A DNA stretch of 64,000 bases from Riptortus pedestris (Eukaryota > Arthropoda > Insecta > Hemiptera > Alydidae). Both the position numbers and the translations under genes were made by a program. The stretch lies in the NCBI GenBank assembly GCA_019009955.1, contig CM032229.1, positions 143,605,501 to 143,669,500 on the forward strand, read 5' to 3'. Below, piece after piece: positions 53,050 through 64,000 of this stretch; the first letter of the stretch is position 1; the number at the start of each line of letters is the position of its first letter. The notes beneath the pieces are model-generated. The model made no database searches, was not told the DNA's origin, and worked only from the letters and a program-made list of their open reading frames with translations.

Positions 53050-53185
53050 CTTGCTTGAACGATTAAGGCCTTTAACGAACTTTTTCCTCAGCTTATAAGA
53101 CTAATTATCCAGTTTAGTAAAAATCGATTACAAATGGTAGAGCGTGATCAGAAGTATAAATAAATTTGAACGGACCACATTTTCG
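53050..53185 (+). repeat. Palindromic-ended family, internal fragment
   Basis: GGCCTTTAACGAACTTTTTC, ACTAATTATCCAGTTTAG, GGTAGAGCGTGATCAGAAG and TTTGAACGGACCACATTTTC follow the order of the family's right half. The (TA)n is reduced to TATAAATAAAT and both ends are missing. Confidence 0.7.
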
Positions 53186-54357
53186 TTTAAAGAAAGAAAA
53201 ATGGCAATACGCTAGAAATAATTATTTTATGATGAAGTTATCATACATTATTTGCATTAACAAAATTCCTACGTGGAATGTAAATGTTCTTGTATTAATA
53301 AGTCCATAAACACCACGCCAAAATCTATTAAATCTCTTTGTTAAAATTAACATCTTATTTTCCAAATGTACTGTTGAAATACTTGAGATCTGTGTTTATA
53401 AAGTTTATTAATACAAAGGTTGTTGAGCTAATATAAAAATAAATAAGAAAGACTGCTTTGCAATGATTGCTGTCTAAAGTTTAAAGGTGCCAGAGTTCCT
53501 AACTTAAATAAGGCTTTTATATTTAAGCTATAGGCAAATCCTATAAATAATAAAGCTTGTAACTTGATTTATGTTATTTTAACTTCTAAAGTGAATTATA
53601 ACTTTATTCCATAGTGAGGCAATTGAACTTTTGCAAGTATTATGTTACTTTAGCTTTTCGAAGTCCTTTCTTCCCCCTTAGAACGTTTAAATATTTCATT
53701 ATCTTAAACACCTAAAGCCTTCAGAGAGCTTCAAAATAAATAGAAATATGATTCAATTGTTAGCACTTATTGTTCTAGTTATCTTCACTAATTCCTATCA
53801 TTATGATTACTTATTATAATTAAGTCGAATAAACATTTGGACATTCATATGAGAGAAAGCCGTATTTTATTTTATACAAAACTAAATTTGTTGTTTAGTA
53901 CACTTTAATTGTGAATTCGTTGCTTCCGTGAGATCAAAACATCAAAAATTCTTCATAATCCCCTTTTATTATTCTTTTGTATGCCTTCCTTTAAAGCAAT
54001 TCTTTGAATTGTATTTTTTCATGAAAGGTCACTCGATATTTGGCTTTTTTTTTATTAGTAGTAGAACCCACAGATAATATTTCTATTTATCATGTGTTTA
54101 CACATGTGTGGGTTTTTTTTTTCTTGTTTTTTTTTAAATTGATTATTGTAGGCTTAAGTTTTTTTCGAGTGAATAGATAAAATAATTTGAAAGAAACTCA
54201 AGTCAAGTAGCTATATGACCCCAAACGTTAATTATATAAATAAATACAATATTTGTTAAGTATTGAATGAGTTGTGAGTACATCTCTGGATGAAATGAAG
54301 AATGAAAATGTCCAAATGAATCAAATTATGTCTATTCCACTGAACTTGCTGTCACCA
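53186..54357. other. AT-rich, no gene seen
   Basis: TTTATT near 54050 on the plus strand gives AATAAA on the minus strand, about 300 bases beyond the stop of the candidate exon at 54358. Nothing else. Confidence 0.4.
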
Positions 54358-54472
54358 TCAGAGATTAGATTGACTCCCTAACTTTAATACTAAAGGTGGT
54401 GGGTTCTCACACAATTTTGTGTAAAAGTCGTCTACCAACTCTTCATCATCCAGTCCAATTCCATTTGGAGCT
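54358..54472 (-). CDS. Candidate terminal exon, minus strand
   Basis: An open stretch of 37 codons plus TGA (stop at 54360-54358) starts right after a good acceptor: on the minus strand CACTAAC, a pyrimidine-rich stretch, then CTTTCTGTCACCTTCAG at 54473. The peptide begins APNGIGLDDEELVDDFYTKL and has a CENPPPLVLKL segment, a composition unlike chance AT-rich translation. The phase implied is one base completing the preceding codon. I cannot name the protein, and no upstream partner exon is recognised with confidence. The alternative is that it belongs to the retroelement debris covering 54446-54736 in another frame. Confidence 0.25.
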
Positions 54473-54736
54473 CTGAAGGTGACAGAAAGAACCGCTGAAA
54501 ACGTTAGTGGGAATAAATATCGATTCGGAAGTATGTGTAATATTCCATGCTACAATCGCGTATATCATTGTTGTGCATAATGAAAAAACGCTAAAGGACG
54601 CTTGTTCAACGTTTCTCCAATCGCGGACCGATAGCTTCCGCATGTCCTCATTAAAATCACCTTCGTCAGTCCAAATGGTTCCATTCTTTCAGAACAGCCT
54701 CCCAGTTATAGCATATCCTTCATACCGCGTATCGTA
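54446..54736 (-). pseudogene. Possible LINE reverse-transcriptase C-terminus, decayed
   Basis: The minus-strand frame contains TIWTDEGDFNEDMRKLSVRD followed by WRNVEQ. This resembles the W-x-D ... D-x-x-x-L-x-V-R-x-W-R pattern found near the end of many non-LTR retrotransposon ORF2 proteins (RTE/CR1-like). A TGA interrupts the frame before this segment (after TGRLF), and downstream the peptide no longer fits the family. The plus strand is also open across 54507-54794 (95 residues, ATG start), so the reading direction is uncertain. The assignment rests on a short motif only. Confidence 0.28.
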
Positions 54737-54794
54737 CTATAGTATTCAAACAAAGCATATACAAGTAAATTATATGAAGGAACTAAAACAGTAA

Positions 54795-56099
54795 CGCATA
54801 ATGGACGTATAGTTTGTTACTACAATAAAAAAAGGTTTTTGAACTTCCGACTTCCTACCATATGTCAAACCACACAGACACACATTGACAGATTAATGAA
54901 ACACCTAAATCAGACACACATTCAATAAAATATGCTTGAACACTGACATAGCCATTTAAAAAAAAAAAAAAACACTTTTGCTCCTATTATTCCACTAAAG
55001 AAAAACTAACAGTTAATAGTTTTACCAAAACTGTGTTTATTTTCTCATATGATGCATTTACCAGCTATTTTGTTCCTTCAGACAGCAACAAATACAAGTG
55101 TGAATCGCTGAAATTCCGTCACACCAAAATAAATAATATTTGACTAAATAAATAATTGCTTTATTTGCAATAAGTATACATTGCGAGTGAGTTTTGAAGA
55201 ACACTCAATGCAGTACCCGCATTATTTTACTTTTTTATTGCTGACACTTTTCCGTTGTGGCCAGTGGACCAAAACAATAAGGCAAATCATACCTCCGCAA
55301 TAAATAAAATGGATTACAAAGAGATTAAAGCAGAGGCCCAAAACTAATGAAATGAGTGATTCTTAAAAATCAACTCGAAACACTTCTATTAGCATGTAAT
55401 AAAAAAATATTATAAACCGCATACGCAATAAAATTATACAATACATATGAGTTTTTTATTAATAATTCATTCTTTTACTTCACACAGTATGCATGTGAGC
55501 ATTTATGTGCAATTAGAAAATATGATTGATTTTTTTCAAGTCTCAAGATTAAAATTTATAACTTTTCAGTATTCAAAAATATTGATTTTTAGCTTTGGAA
55601 TTAATATCCAAACAAATAGGAAGTAACTTGATGTCAAAATACATCATCTATAAAATTTATCAAATTAATTGGATATTTTTATGTAATGCATTTATGTTTT
55701 GTAAAATTATTTATTTAATTTTTCGTGAAGTGTAAGATTCAGTTTGATGTCACTAATGATGAAGACACTGTGTTCGGTAAATTGGGACTACATACATCTT
55801 TTAAATTTCTACACTAAGTTCGTAATCTACAAATAGGTTAAGAATTTGGGACGGTTCGTGGTTAACGGATATTCAAAATAGGATGTTTCTCCGTACCTAC
55901 TAGAGATGTAGAAATCTTTTATATCCCATTTTTGCCTTAAAAAGGTCACATTTTTCTCCATAATATTTACCGATCTATTGCTTAGTATTTCCTATTTGAT
56001 ATTTTGAATTACAACTCCCACTTAGATTAGGTAGCCCTATTTAGTCATTGAACTTCATTTACGGGTAAATCATTGCCTTAAAACGTTAAGTACCATGTT
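54795..56099. other. AT-rich, no gene seen
   Basis: Nothing supported. Confidence 0.5.
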
Positions 56100-57180
56100 T
56101 GATTCACATTAATGAATCATTGGAGGCTTTGCATTGCTATTAGCGAATTTCTTTTTTGAAATACTGAAATAATTAAACTGGAAAATGCAGTAGAGAATTC
56201 GCGGACAAGGGTATTCCTAATTCCATTTGGAGATCTTTCCTGGACGAATACATTCTCCAGTACCCTAAAATTAAAATGTATCCTATGTATTATCTTAAGC
56301 TGCCTCGAACATGCGTTTGTCACAGTTCCTGGCAGCCATAAGGGTTCATGTAGCCAACTTTAAAAGCTCATTCAATACTCTTCTGAATTATGATGAGGCT
56401 GTCTCAATGAAAGCGCTCCACTTGGACTGATTCGTAGGACGTGGTGGTTTTTGACCCATATATTTTCATTCATTTTATATACATGCTCTTCATATCGAGA
56501 TTACTGAACTCATCAGTCTTGGTTCTACTTGAGCTGTAAGCTTCTACTCATTACTAAGGTCTTACTCGATTGAAGATGGTGAAAAAAATGAGCCTCCAAA
56601 CCGGTTGTAGAAGAAACAATTTATTCTGGACTAAACCGTATTTATTCGCTCCTTTAATTGGATTGGGTTCTTCAACCAGTTCGAAATTAGGCCTAGAAAC
56701 GTAACCTTTTGATTTTCATGAAAATCTGGACAAAGCTTTTCTTTTTTTCGTTCCTGTGATTCTATTCCTTCACTAATTATGCCATAGACCTCTTTGTTTT
56801 CTGCCCACACTTATGAAAAATAAAGTATTCCCCTTTAGTCAATCAGGTTGTGTAGAATCAATCCGGGTGCGTATCCTTCAAAATAACTGAAGGCTTAATC
56901 TGACTAGGATCAAGATTGAGTGAAGAAAAATCGAGAGGCATGTCTTATGTTATGGGGACAAAAATTCTAATCATCCTAAACTTTTTAACTTTTATCATCC
57001 AAAAATTTTAGGTTTTATTAGGCCCTCAAGCTGTTATATGGGAAAGGGATTTTCTTACTTTTTTTTTTAATTGATCCATTTTCCTAATAAATAATTAAGA
57101 TGTTTTCCTTTATATTATTTGATTTAGTTTTCCTAATCAAATCTATGGAAAGTCTTAAGCTCTTATAATCCATAAAGGGG
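56100..57180. other. Mixed sequence with retroelement-like debris
   Basis: On the minus strand a short frame near 56270-56160 (GYWRMYSSRKDLQMELGIPL) follows a TTTTAATTTTAG acceptor-like sequence, and the frame at 56455-56350 starts MNENIWVKNHHVLRI. Neither is recognised. At about 56570 the plus strand reads GAAGATGGTGAAAAAAATGA, then GCCTCCAAACCGGTTGTAG, the type of sequence seen near the 3' ends of Penelope-like and other retroelements. Confidence 0.25.
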
Positions 57181-57189
57181 AGATATCTT

Positions 57190-57600
57190 ACAGTCTTGAG
57201 ATGTGAGTGACCTTGACACCGGTAAAGCGGGTGCCGGGTCCCGGAAGAAGTAGCCCCCAGGGTAAGGAGTCAGAGAGGGCTGGGAGAGGGAGAGAGAGAG
57301 AGATAGGGATAGAGTGAGAGAGTGAGAGGGAGAGAGAGAGCAAGAGAGAAGGAAGAGAGGTCTGGGTGTTTATGAGTAAGGCATGAATGGGGCGAGGGCT
57401 TGAGGCCATGACCTGCCTCTACTACAACCCCATTCACAAAACCTCCGGCCACCCTTCCTCTCTCTCTCTCTCGGCCCCTGGAATCTCCTCTTGGCTCTTT
57501 TTACACTTGGTCCCCCGACAGCGGGGTCCTATCCACGGCCAGTCTTCCATCAATCACGCCACTTCCATTAATATTGGCACCTTCCAAATTGACTTCTAGT
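57190..57600. other. GC-richer island with facing GA and CT tracts
   Basis: A purine-rich (GA/GGGA) tract at 57283-57362 is followed about 100 bases later by a CT tract (57458-57473), so the two strands could pair locally. Frames here are low-complexity. Possible regulatory island. Confidence 0.35.
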
Positions 57601-58489
57601 CACATTGTTTTCCCTCTCTATTAACAATACTAAAGTCATTATATATTGTGTAACCTGCTCCGTTACTCCTTCCCCATCATTTTTTTTTTTTTTTTCATTT
57701 TATGTATATCCTTATAAATGAGCTCTTGTTAATAACGGAACGTAAGGCGTCAGTCTGGAGATTTCTTTGATGGTGATGATACTAAATTACAAGCAAAGAG
57801 ATAATCTCAGAGAGGTATTCGAATAATTTACTCCCTGATGATTCGTGTCCCTATTCACGAGAAGGATCACCAGGCTGTCATCTGAACAGCTCTGCTGACA
57901 ACCAGTTGTATTGGTGCCGCTAAGTCTCACTTTGAAGTCGTATTTTTAGTTACCCACAGTAGAAAATAAAACCTTGACTCTCGCGTCTTTTGTACATGCC
58001 ATCTAACAAATAGCATATACGTCAAGATTGCTTACATTTTATTATGATTGCAAAGATAATGACGTCCATGTTAGCTCCGAATCTTTTATGTCGAATCTAT
58101 CTTTATCAACCGCCGATTGAGGAATATTGTATATTCAAGAAGGAAGAACTTTCTCTTTGACAAAAGCTGAGTCTTTTTATTTATCTCTCATGGGCAAACT
58201 ATCTTAGATAAGTCGAAGATGTATTGGTCACAAGTCCTGGCAGTTTGGGGAGCGTTCTCGATCATCTCAATAACTAACCATCAAGCACATTTAGGTTTAT
58301 CAAAAAGATCAAGAGATACTAATTTTATTTGGCCTACTTGTCTTTCGACAAGCAATTTTCCCTTTACTTTCTTCTCAAAGTGAAGCTTTCTGAATGGTAG
58401 TTCAAGCCAATATCATCAACCTTTTAGCCAGGACTACAGCTTGAGCAGTCTATGACTGATGGAGTGAATAAAGATCTGACAAGCTAAAA
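57601..58489. other. No gene seen
   Basis: Contains a 16-T run near 57680; otherwise nothing. Confidence 0.45.
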
Positions 58490-58949
58490 GCGCGGAGATA
58501 TAGAAGGCTCACGGGCATATTGAAAGGAGCCAAAACAAGAAGCTAGAAGCCAACTTATAATTTCTTGCTTTTGCTGAGTGAAAAGGGAGTTAAAGGAGAG
58601 AGAGGATGGGGGTTTGCCATGCAGGACCCTAGATACAATCGCTGACCATCCTGAATATGAGATATTGGCAATGGCTGCAGGTTTGCAGAGAGTACGTTCC
58701 ACTCGCTTGCTGCCTTTCCCAATGAGCACATGCAAGTAGCTCTGAAGATGGAGGCAATAGTCTTCGAAAGCACTTAGCGCTGAAATAAAAATTTCTGAAG
58801 AATTGGGTCTTTATCTCTCCAAGTACCTTCTACTAGTGCATTCGTGTATTTGGTGAATCGTTAGCACGCTGCCCCGAAGTATCACCGAAATCGGGCTATT
58901 CAGTGAATATGTACCTCTGCAAATTACTCCCAAGAATCATTATTTAAAA

Positions 58950-58982
<33 letters not shown>
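58490..58982 (+). mobile_element. Retroelement 3' end, possibly Penelope-like
   Basis: Plus-strand frame 58590-58740 encodes a mixed peptide (DHPEYEILAMAAGLQRVRST). It is followed by CTCTGAAGATGGAGGCAATA, GTCTTCGAAAGCACTTAGCG and CTGAAATAAAAATT, then about 170 bases later by a 31-A run (58952-58982). The GAAGATGG...CGAAAGC...AATAAA arrangement is often seen at the ends of Penelope-like elements and some LINEs, and the poly-A supports retroposition. The minus strand is also open in two frames (58484-58773), so which strand was coding is unclear. Confidence 0.35.
58952..58982. repeat. Poly-A tract
   Basis: About 31 A in a row, preceded by TTTAAAAAT. Confidence 0.93.
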
Positions 58983-58987
<5 letters not shown>

Positions 58988-61772
58988 TTTACAATACAGT
59001 CGAAATCAGCCCTCAAAGAAGAAACAAACAAGACAAAGAAATTTAAATTCATATAAGTCCCAAAAGTTGGCCATTCATATTGACCGACGAAGCTGCTGTT
59101 TTATGAAAGGATTCAAATTTATTTCTAAAATTTTTCAAAAGTAAATCATTGGAAATGCAATGGAGTTACAATAGCCAATAGGATTGAATATTAAAAATGA
59201 ATAAATATCTATTGCATTATTCGAAATGTAGTCATGCATTATGCCATAAATGTTTAGTTTTATATATATGCGTGTATTAAAAGAAGCAAGACATTAAAAC
59301 TGAACCATTTTCGTCATTTATGATGAACAAAATACTAAAAATAAATGTTCCCTGAACTGCTGCTACTTATTATATGGTTTAGAGATAACTGGACTTCTGA
59401 TCAATGTGTTTAAGGCAAAATGTGCTGAGCAATGTCAAATGTAATCTGTGTAGGCAATATTTTTTCCGAGGCCTTTTACTGTTATAATGGAACGAATGTT
59501 CTTTTATGTGAAAAAGATTTTTCCTCTCTAAACGTAGATGACCTTAAATCTAGTATTTAGCCCCTTTTTTTTTTCCTTTCTACGTTTTAACACGTTGGAA
59601 TCTCCGGACAACGGTTTTAAGGAAGAGGAAATTAAACGAAACATTGTTCCACCCGGTATAAAGTTGAATTAAAACCAATCCAAAGTGAGGAGTTTTTTCC
59701 CCCGTTGGGTCCGAACACCCCCCTCCCCGAGTTACACACGAAATAAAATATTTTACAGCCGGAAATAAAATGTTTCAAGTCCTTTTTTTACTACATTCAG
59801 TTTAAAAGGGGGAGACCGGTTGGGGATGTGCCGTCGCATGATTGGCTGCTTTATTTCCAAAGGGGGGTAACTACCCTTCAAGCAACCCCCCCCCTCCAAG
59901 GATTTACGATCGGACGTTTTACCACCCTCCAACACTGTTTCAATGTAAGTCTATCTCAACTCCCCCTCCACGACCATCACAACTTTTGTTTAACTATTTT
60001 TATTTCACTTTAGATCTTCTTCTCCCTCTATCGGCTCTTTCGATTTCAGCCTTTTCTTAAAAAAAAAGAAGGTAAAATTGTTTCTCAGCTTTTTTTTTAC
60101 TTTGGTCTGACGTGGTACAACTAGTCCCTTTAATTTGAAACGTGACAGTTGGAATCCGAAGACAGTGGGACTTAGATGTAAACGTACTTAAATAAGAATT
60201 CTGACTTAGGAAACGCTTTAAAAAAAAATAGTAAAGTTGGTTTCTGAAATGTCCTTCCCATAGCATTAAACTTTTGACCATTGTCAAAAAAATCCAGCGG
60301 ATTATGATTTTGTGGGGAAAAAAATATGAATTTTGAAGGACAAGTGGTGGTACCAATTCCAATGAAAATTGCTTTCACATTCTTACTAATTTCTTATATT
60401 GTACCGTGTCTTCATTGACACAAAATTGTTTTTTACCTCTTCTTAATCGCTCTAGATCATATCGAAACGTGACTACTTCAGCTCATTTATCTGATTCTTA
60501 AAGTCTGACAAGGTTACTTACAAGACTCGGTTGCCAGAAAAAAAAGAACTTGATCAGGATGGAAGAACTGGAGCCTCGAAACCCTAGAATGGGAGTGAGA
60601 TATTTGGCAGAAACGATGGTATTTTTATTCGGATAACTTCAAGATGACGGGTGCCTTTCGTTAATAGGTACATGACGCCCAGTGGGTGGGCTACAGCTGC
60701 AGAACGTTCCTCAAGATCTCATCGATGAATGTTTATCAGATGATCAGTGTCATTCTGCAATTATCCTGAAAAGCCCAAAAATGCCCAATAGTCGTCCAGA
60801 GTTTCAAGATCCCAAGAAAATATTACTAGTAGCTTCGCATTGCTATTGCCCTAAATTATTCCATCCCAAGCTATAACGCCCTTTGCGGAATGCTCCTTGA
60901 GAACTTTTAGACATCATTGCAGGAGCTTTTCGTTTTAAATTAATTTGTTTTCCTTTGGTATGGATATCTACGTTTATAATGATCTTGTTCAAAAACCAAT
61001 GACTCCTACTCATCTTATAAATTCTCTCAGTAAAAGATTATATGAATTAAACCAAAAGCGAATTTAACAAAATAAAATTTAAAATGGAATACAAATGTTG
61101 AAATGGAGGAAGGTAAGTAGAGCTGGCATCAATATGTACTGAGCGGATGTCCTCTTGAATGTTGTATAACATTGTGTTGTGGGCTTGTACATGTTTAATG
61201 TTCTAGGTGGGGGCGGTCTGTGCCATGTGGCCAGGTAGCATCGGGATTCGCACGGGGGGGGGGGGCTCCCCATTAGCGCGTCTCTACTTCTCCTTAATAA
61301 TAGACACTTATACAAGTCGGAGCAGCTGATTGTACCAAAATTGGTGAGAGTAATCACTATCAGACGATCGTTGGTGGAATTAGTCCAGGTGATTGTTCAG
61401 GAAATTACAGTATTTGATCAAAGCCAAATAGTCTTGTTTATAAGAATCTTACTGCGCAAGAAATATGTCGCTATGAATAGATGGAAATGGAAAAACTAGA
61501 AGTAAATTGCATTTCCACCAACTAAATCTAATCGCTCAGCCCTGTAGTCCTTCACCTCTGCCATCATCTTAAGTTTATCAGCTGGTAAGATCCTCTAACT
61601 GAGACCTCTAGCATCCTTAAGTTTTTCACGGGTCATCCTGATCTTGCTTCTGTGATTTATTTTCACTGCATCAGAGAGCTTCTCCAAGAATTAGAAAACC
61701 AAATTAATATAGCTTATCACAAAAAATCATTTTTATATGTTTATTTGAAACATTTAAATTTGGCCGTCGTAA
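58983..61772. other. No convincing gene
   Basis: The 64-codon frame at 60682-60876 (GGLQLQNVPQDLIDECLSDD) has no in-frame ATG at its start and no recognised domain. Frames at 59753-60378 and 61079-61357 overlap on both strands and are not convincing. An 11-G run lies near 61254-61265. Confidence 0.35.
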
Positions 61773-62111
61773 TTAACCTTTGAACAACAAGGCTGTGACC
61801 CAGGACAAATTCGACAAGTAGGTGTCATACATGTGAATGAGAGCTTAAAATGAAATATTAAATCAAAATATGCAAAACATATATTTATAGTATAATAATA
61901 TATTATGAAGTATTTATTATATAATAACATACTATGTAATACCTTTACTTGCGAAATAAATAAGCTAAGAAACATATATTAGTAGCATATTATTATACAA
62001 AAATATACCTAAGTATAAAAAATTATATACAAATATTAATCTACACAGTACAAAAAAAATCAAAGGACACTCATTTATAAAGAAAATAATGCAAAAAAAA
62101 AAAAAAAAAAA

Positions 62112-62222
62112 ACATTCACTTGACGATTTGTTATTGGGAAAACATTCAGGGAAACCATTGTATACTATGTGTCCACCGCAAATACTTCTTTGACATTTAC
62201 AGCAAAGACTGGTACCTCTCTT
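62112..62222 (-). pseudogene. piggyBac-type cysteine-rich C-terminal remnant
   Basis: The minus-strand frame reads RGTSLCCKCQRSICGGH, a C-x2-C-x4-C-x2-H pattern like the zinc-binding C-terminal domain of piggyBac transposases. GFPECFPNN follows, and the frame runs into a 20-base homopolymer (62093-62112). No catalytic DDD region precedes it. Confidence 0.5.
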
Positions 62223-62237
62223 ATTTTTTTTAATTAT

Positions 62238-62324
62238 TTATAAATCACTATCACTTTCTTCCATTTGTCTTAAAAGTTCATTTTTAATCTCATCCTCAGT
62301 GATGAATAGCGAATTCATTGTCAT
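62238..62324 (-). pseudogene. piggyBac-type transposase N-terminal remnant
   Basis: Frame from ATG at 62324 to TAA at 62238, 28 residues: starts MTMNSLFITEDEIKNELL and ends MEESDSDL. Many piggyBac-family proteins begin with a short L-T-x-E-E-I ... S-D-S-D acidic segment, which this resembles. The stop is followed within 15 bases by the C-terminal remnant, so almost the whole coding region has been deleted. Confidence 0.45.
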
Positions 62325-62578
62325 AGAAGATATACAAAAGGGAAGTTAAACAACAAGGCTGTGTCAAATAAGACACCTACCGGCCGGCACAAACACTCCG
62401 AAAAAGTACGAAAAATGGCGGAGGACAGAACATACAATGAATGACCTTGACATGTAGTTGACTACTGAATTGGAGGGAATTAAGCACACCAGTCTTGACC
62501 TGTTTGTTACAAGCTCATGTGTGTACAACTTACGGCATAGGTGTCGTGTAAGACACGGCCTTGTCGTTGAAAGGTTAA

Positions 62579-64000
62579 AGAAAGAAAACACCCTGGGGAG
62601 AAACACAACTTTAAATTTTTTGACTTTAAGTAACATTAAAAATACCTTTAGAACTATTGAAATTGCTGCCTCTGAAATCATTAGAATGCAAGCTAAACAA
62701 TTAGTAGTTACTAAAATAGTTTAATTGTCAGAGTATGCACTTCAAGTTCCATTTAAAAGGAGAGTAATTATATCGAACAAGCTCTCAGGCACTAAAGAAA
62801 CAGAATTTTTAACTTGTTTTAGTACTAAAACACAAAAATTGATAGAACCTTTGTGAAATTTCAATCATAAAAACTAGAGAACTCCTGACTTATAATGATC
62901 ACCTTTGTTAAAAGGGAAGAAAAGGGGAAATTAATTTCTTTGAAGTTATTAAGGGAATTGTATGTTTAAAATTGTCTCCAACAAGAACGCTACGTTTTTA
63001 AGTAATCTCTTCAACGAAACGATTTCAACTCACTTTACGACCTACTTCCGAATAAGTCTTTGAGTATGATTGCCCCCTTTTTGAATACCCATGGAACTGC
63101 CCATTTTCCTTCATGAGCAAAAAAAAAGGCCAATTACGCATTACGTACGGCCTGCATTCTCATTTATATTACTGTGAACATCTTTAAATTGTAGTAATTG
63201 TAACGAGAAATTAAAAAGGCATGTAGATTGATGGTATGTTAAAAACGGTGTTTCGCGGTACAATTACCATCATGTATGCACCAAAGAGCCTACCTTATTT
63301 TTCTGAGTCAGACTATTTTTTATCTAAGTAGCTCATCAACTGCTTTACGGTGTAGCTACAAATAGCGTTTAACAAATTAAACTTTTTGTCGTAACTCGAT
63401 GCGGTAAAGCCAGTAATGACTGAGCTCTCATTAAGGCATTAAGGTTTTAAAAGTTCTATATTAGAGATTGATTTGATATTCAGGAATTGCTTACTGGAGG
63501 GTACTTGTATTATATAATTAATGATTTGTCAGCTTAAAGGAATAGTTCCCAAACAATTCTTAAGCCAAGTAGTGTTCTCAGCTCTGTTCCCGAAGCATAG
63601 TCAATAGCCACCTGAAGAAGGCAACGGAAAACTCCTGCCTTTGCTTGTAGCCCTCTCCCTCTCTTACCGTTGTCACTGATGATTTCTATTTCTTATATTA
63701 TTTTACTTATTGTTCGATCAATATTATATATTCCCCTTGGGAGGAGTTGGGACACAGAAAGTCGTGAGGAATCTGGAAGTATGCTTAGCGAGAAGTCGGC
63801 CAAAAACACGAAGACACTCAATAGCCGAACATCTGTAGCTAAGACAAGGAGTCGAAGTCTACGAGTATATGTTTACTCTTCCTTCTTCGAAATAAAGAGA
63901 GTATTGTATTCTCCAAAAAATAGGTTTTCAGATTTTAATGGAGCTATTAGTTTTGATCGTTAGCTTGAACTCATCTAGGCTAGTTTCAGGGAAATGCAAG
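62579..64000. other. No convincing gene
   Basis: Balanced patch near 63590-63960 with CCTGAAGAAGGCAACGG (63612-63628), a retroelement-end-like word, and a 97-codon frame 63670-63963. The frame begins with a hydrophobic segment (ISYIILLIVRSILYIPL) and continues Ser/Arg-rich (SREESGSMLSEKSAKNTK). It could be a signal-anchored small protein or an exon, but no supporting signals were found. Confidence 0.25.

Larger units (their letters stand above)
61773..62578 (-). mobile_element. piggyBac-like element, internally deleted
   Basis: TTAA at 61773-61776 and at 62575-62578 flank inverted ends. The left end reads CCTTTGAACAACAAGGCTG, the right end read inward CCTTTCAACGACAAGGCCG; 18 of the first 21 bases match. 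TTAA target sites with ends starting CC(C/T)T are the hallmark of piggyBac. Inside, on the minus strand, lie remnants that look like the start and the cysteine-rich end of a transposase; the catalytic middle is gone. An internal repeat of the end (ACAACAAGGCTGTGTC at 62350-62365) lies 230 bases from the right terminus. It is non-autonomous. Confidence 0.72.

Noticed and set aside
61254..61265. G run within a 92-codon minus frame
   Set aside because: The frame depends on the length of the homopolymer and has no recognised domain.
62364..62724. 105-codon minus and 88-codon plus frames over the piggyBac-like right end
   Set aside because: They cross the terminal repeats and the TTAA site, so neither can be a transposase reading frame; they are chance overlaps.

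Overview
This window looks like non-coding nuclear DNA from an animal, most likely an invertebrate. It is AT-rich and has long (TA)n and (CT)n microsatellites, poly-A/T and poly-C/G runs, tRNA-derived SINEs and degraded DNA transposons. I see no operon spacing, ribosome binding sites or long ORFs. The species cannot be named from the sequence. I found no intact protein-coding gene, no functional tRNA or rRNA gene and no CRISPR array. The open frames are short and mostly chance, or lie inside microsatellites. The window therefore reads as a gene desert or a set of large introns.

Layout. 1-5 kb: coding-like remnants at the left edge, a retroposed 3' end with AATAAA and poly-A at 1840-2227, a 70-bp segment present twice (961 and 2541), and a GC-richer island with a (CT)n tract. 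5-30 kb: AT-rich desert with islands of balanced composition (7.2-7.8, 22.3-22.8, 23.6-24.0, 25.3-25.9, 27.7-28.0 kb) and copies of one palindromic-ended repeat family (18.3 and 26.6 kb, with fragments at 11.9, 14.9, 20.7 and 27.3 kb). 30.8-31.4 kb: a (CT)n tract of almost 600 bp. 29-43 kb: desert with several homeodomain/POU-motif-rich islands that look like conserved non-coding DNA. 36-48 kb: a repeat-dense block with most of the tRNA-Leu-like SINEs, many (TA)n tracts and several copies of the palindromic-ended family, one of them inserted in a SINE. 49.5-51.25 kb: a tandem array that moves from degenerate units, through alternating A-B dimers (about 195 bp), to pure 95-bp monomers. 51.3-64 kb: GC-rich islands (51.3-51.9, 57.2-57.6 kb), a possible LINE remnant or terminal exon at 54.4-54.7 kb, retroelement 3'-end-like motifs, and an internally deleted piggyBac-like element flanked by TTAA at 61773-62578.

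The parts most likely to be undescribed are the palindromic-ended repeat family, the Leu-tRNA-like SINE family and the 95/100-bp higher-order array. Every family assignment comes from reading the sequence only, with no database search.
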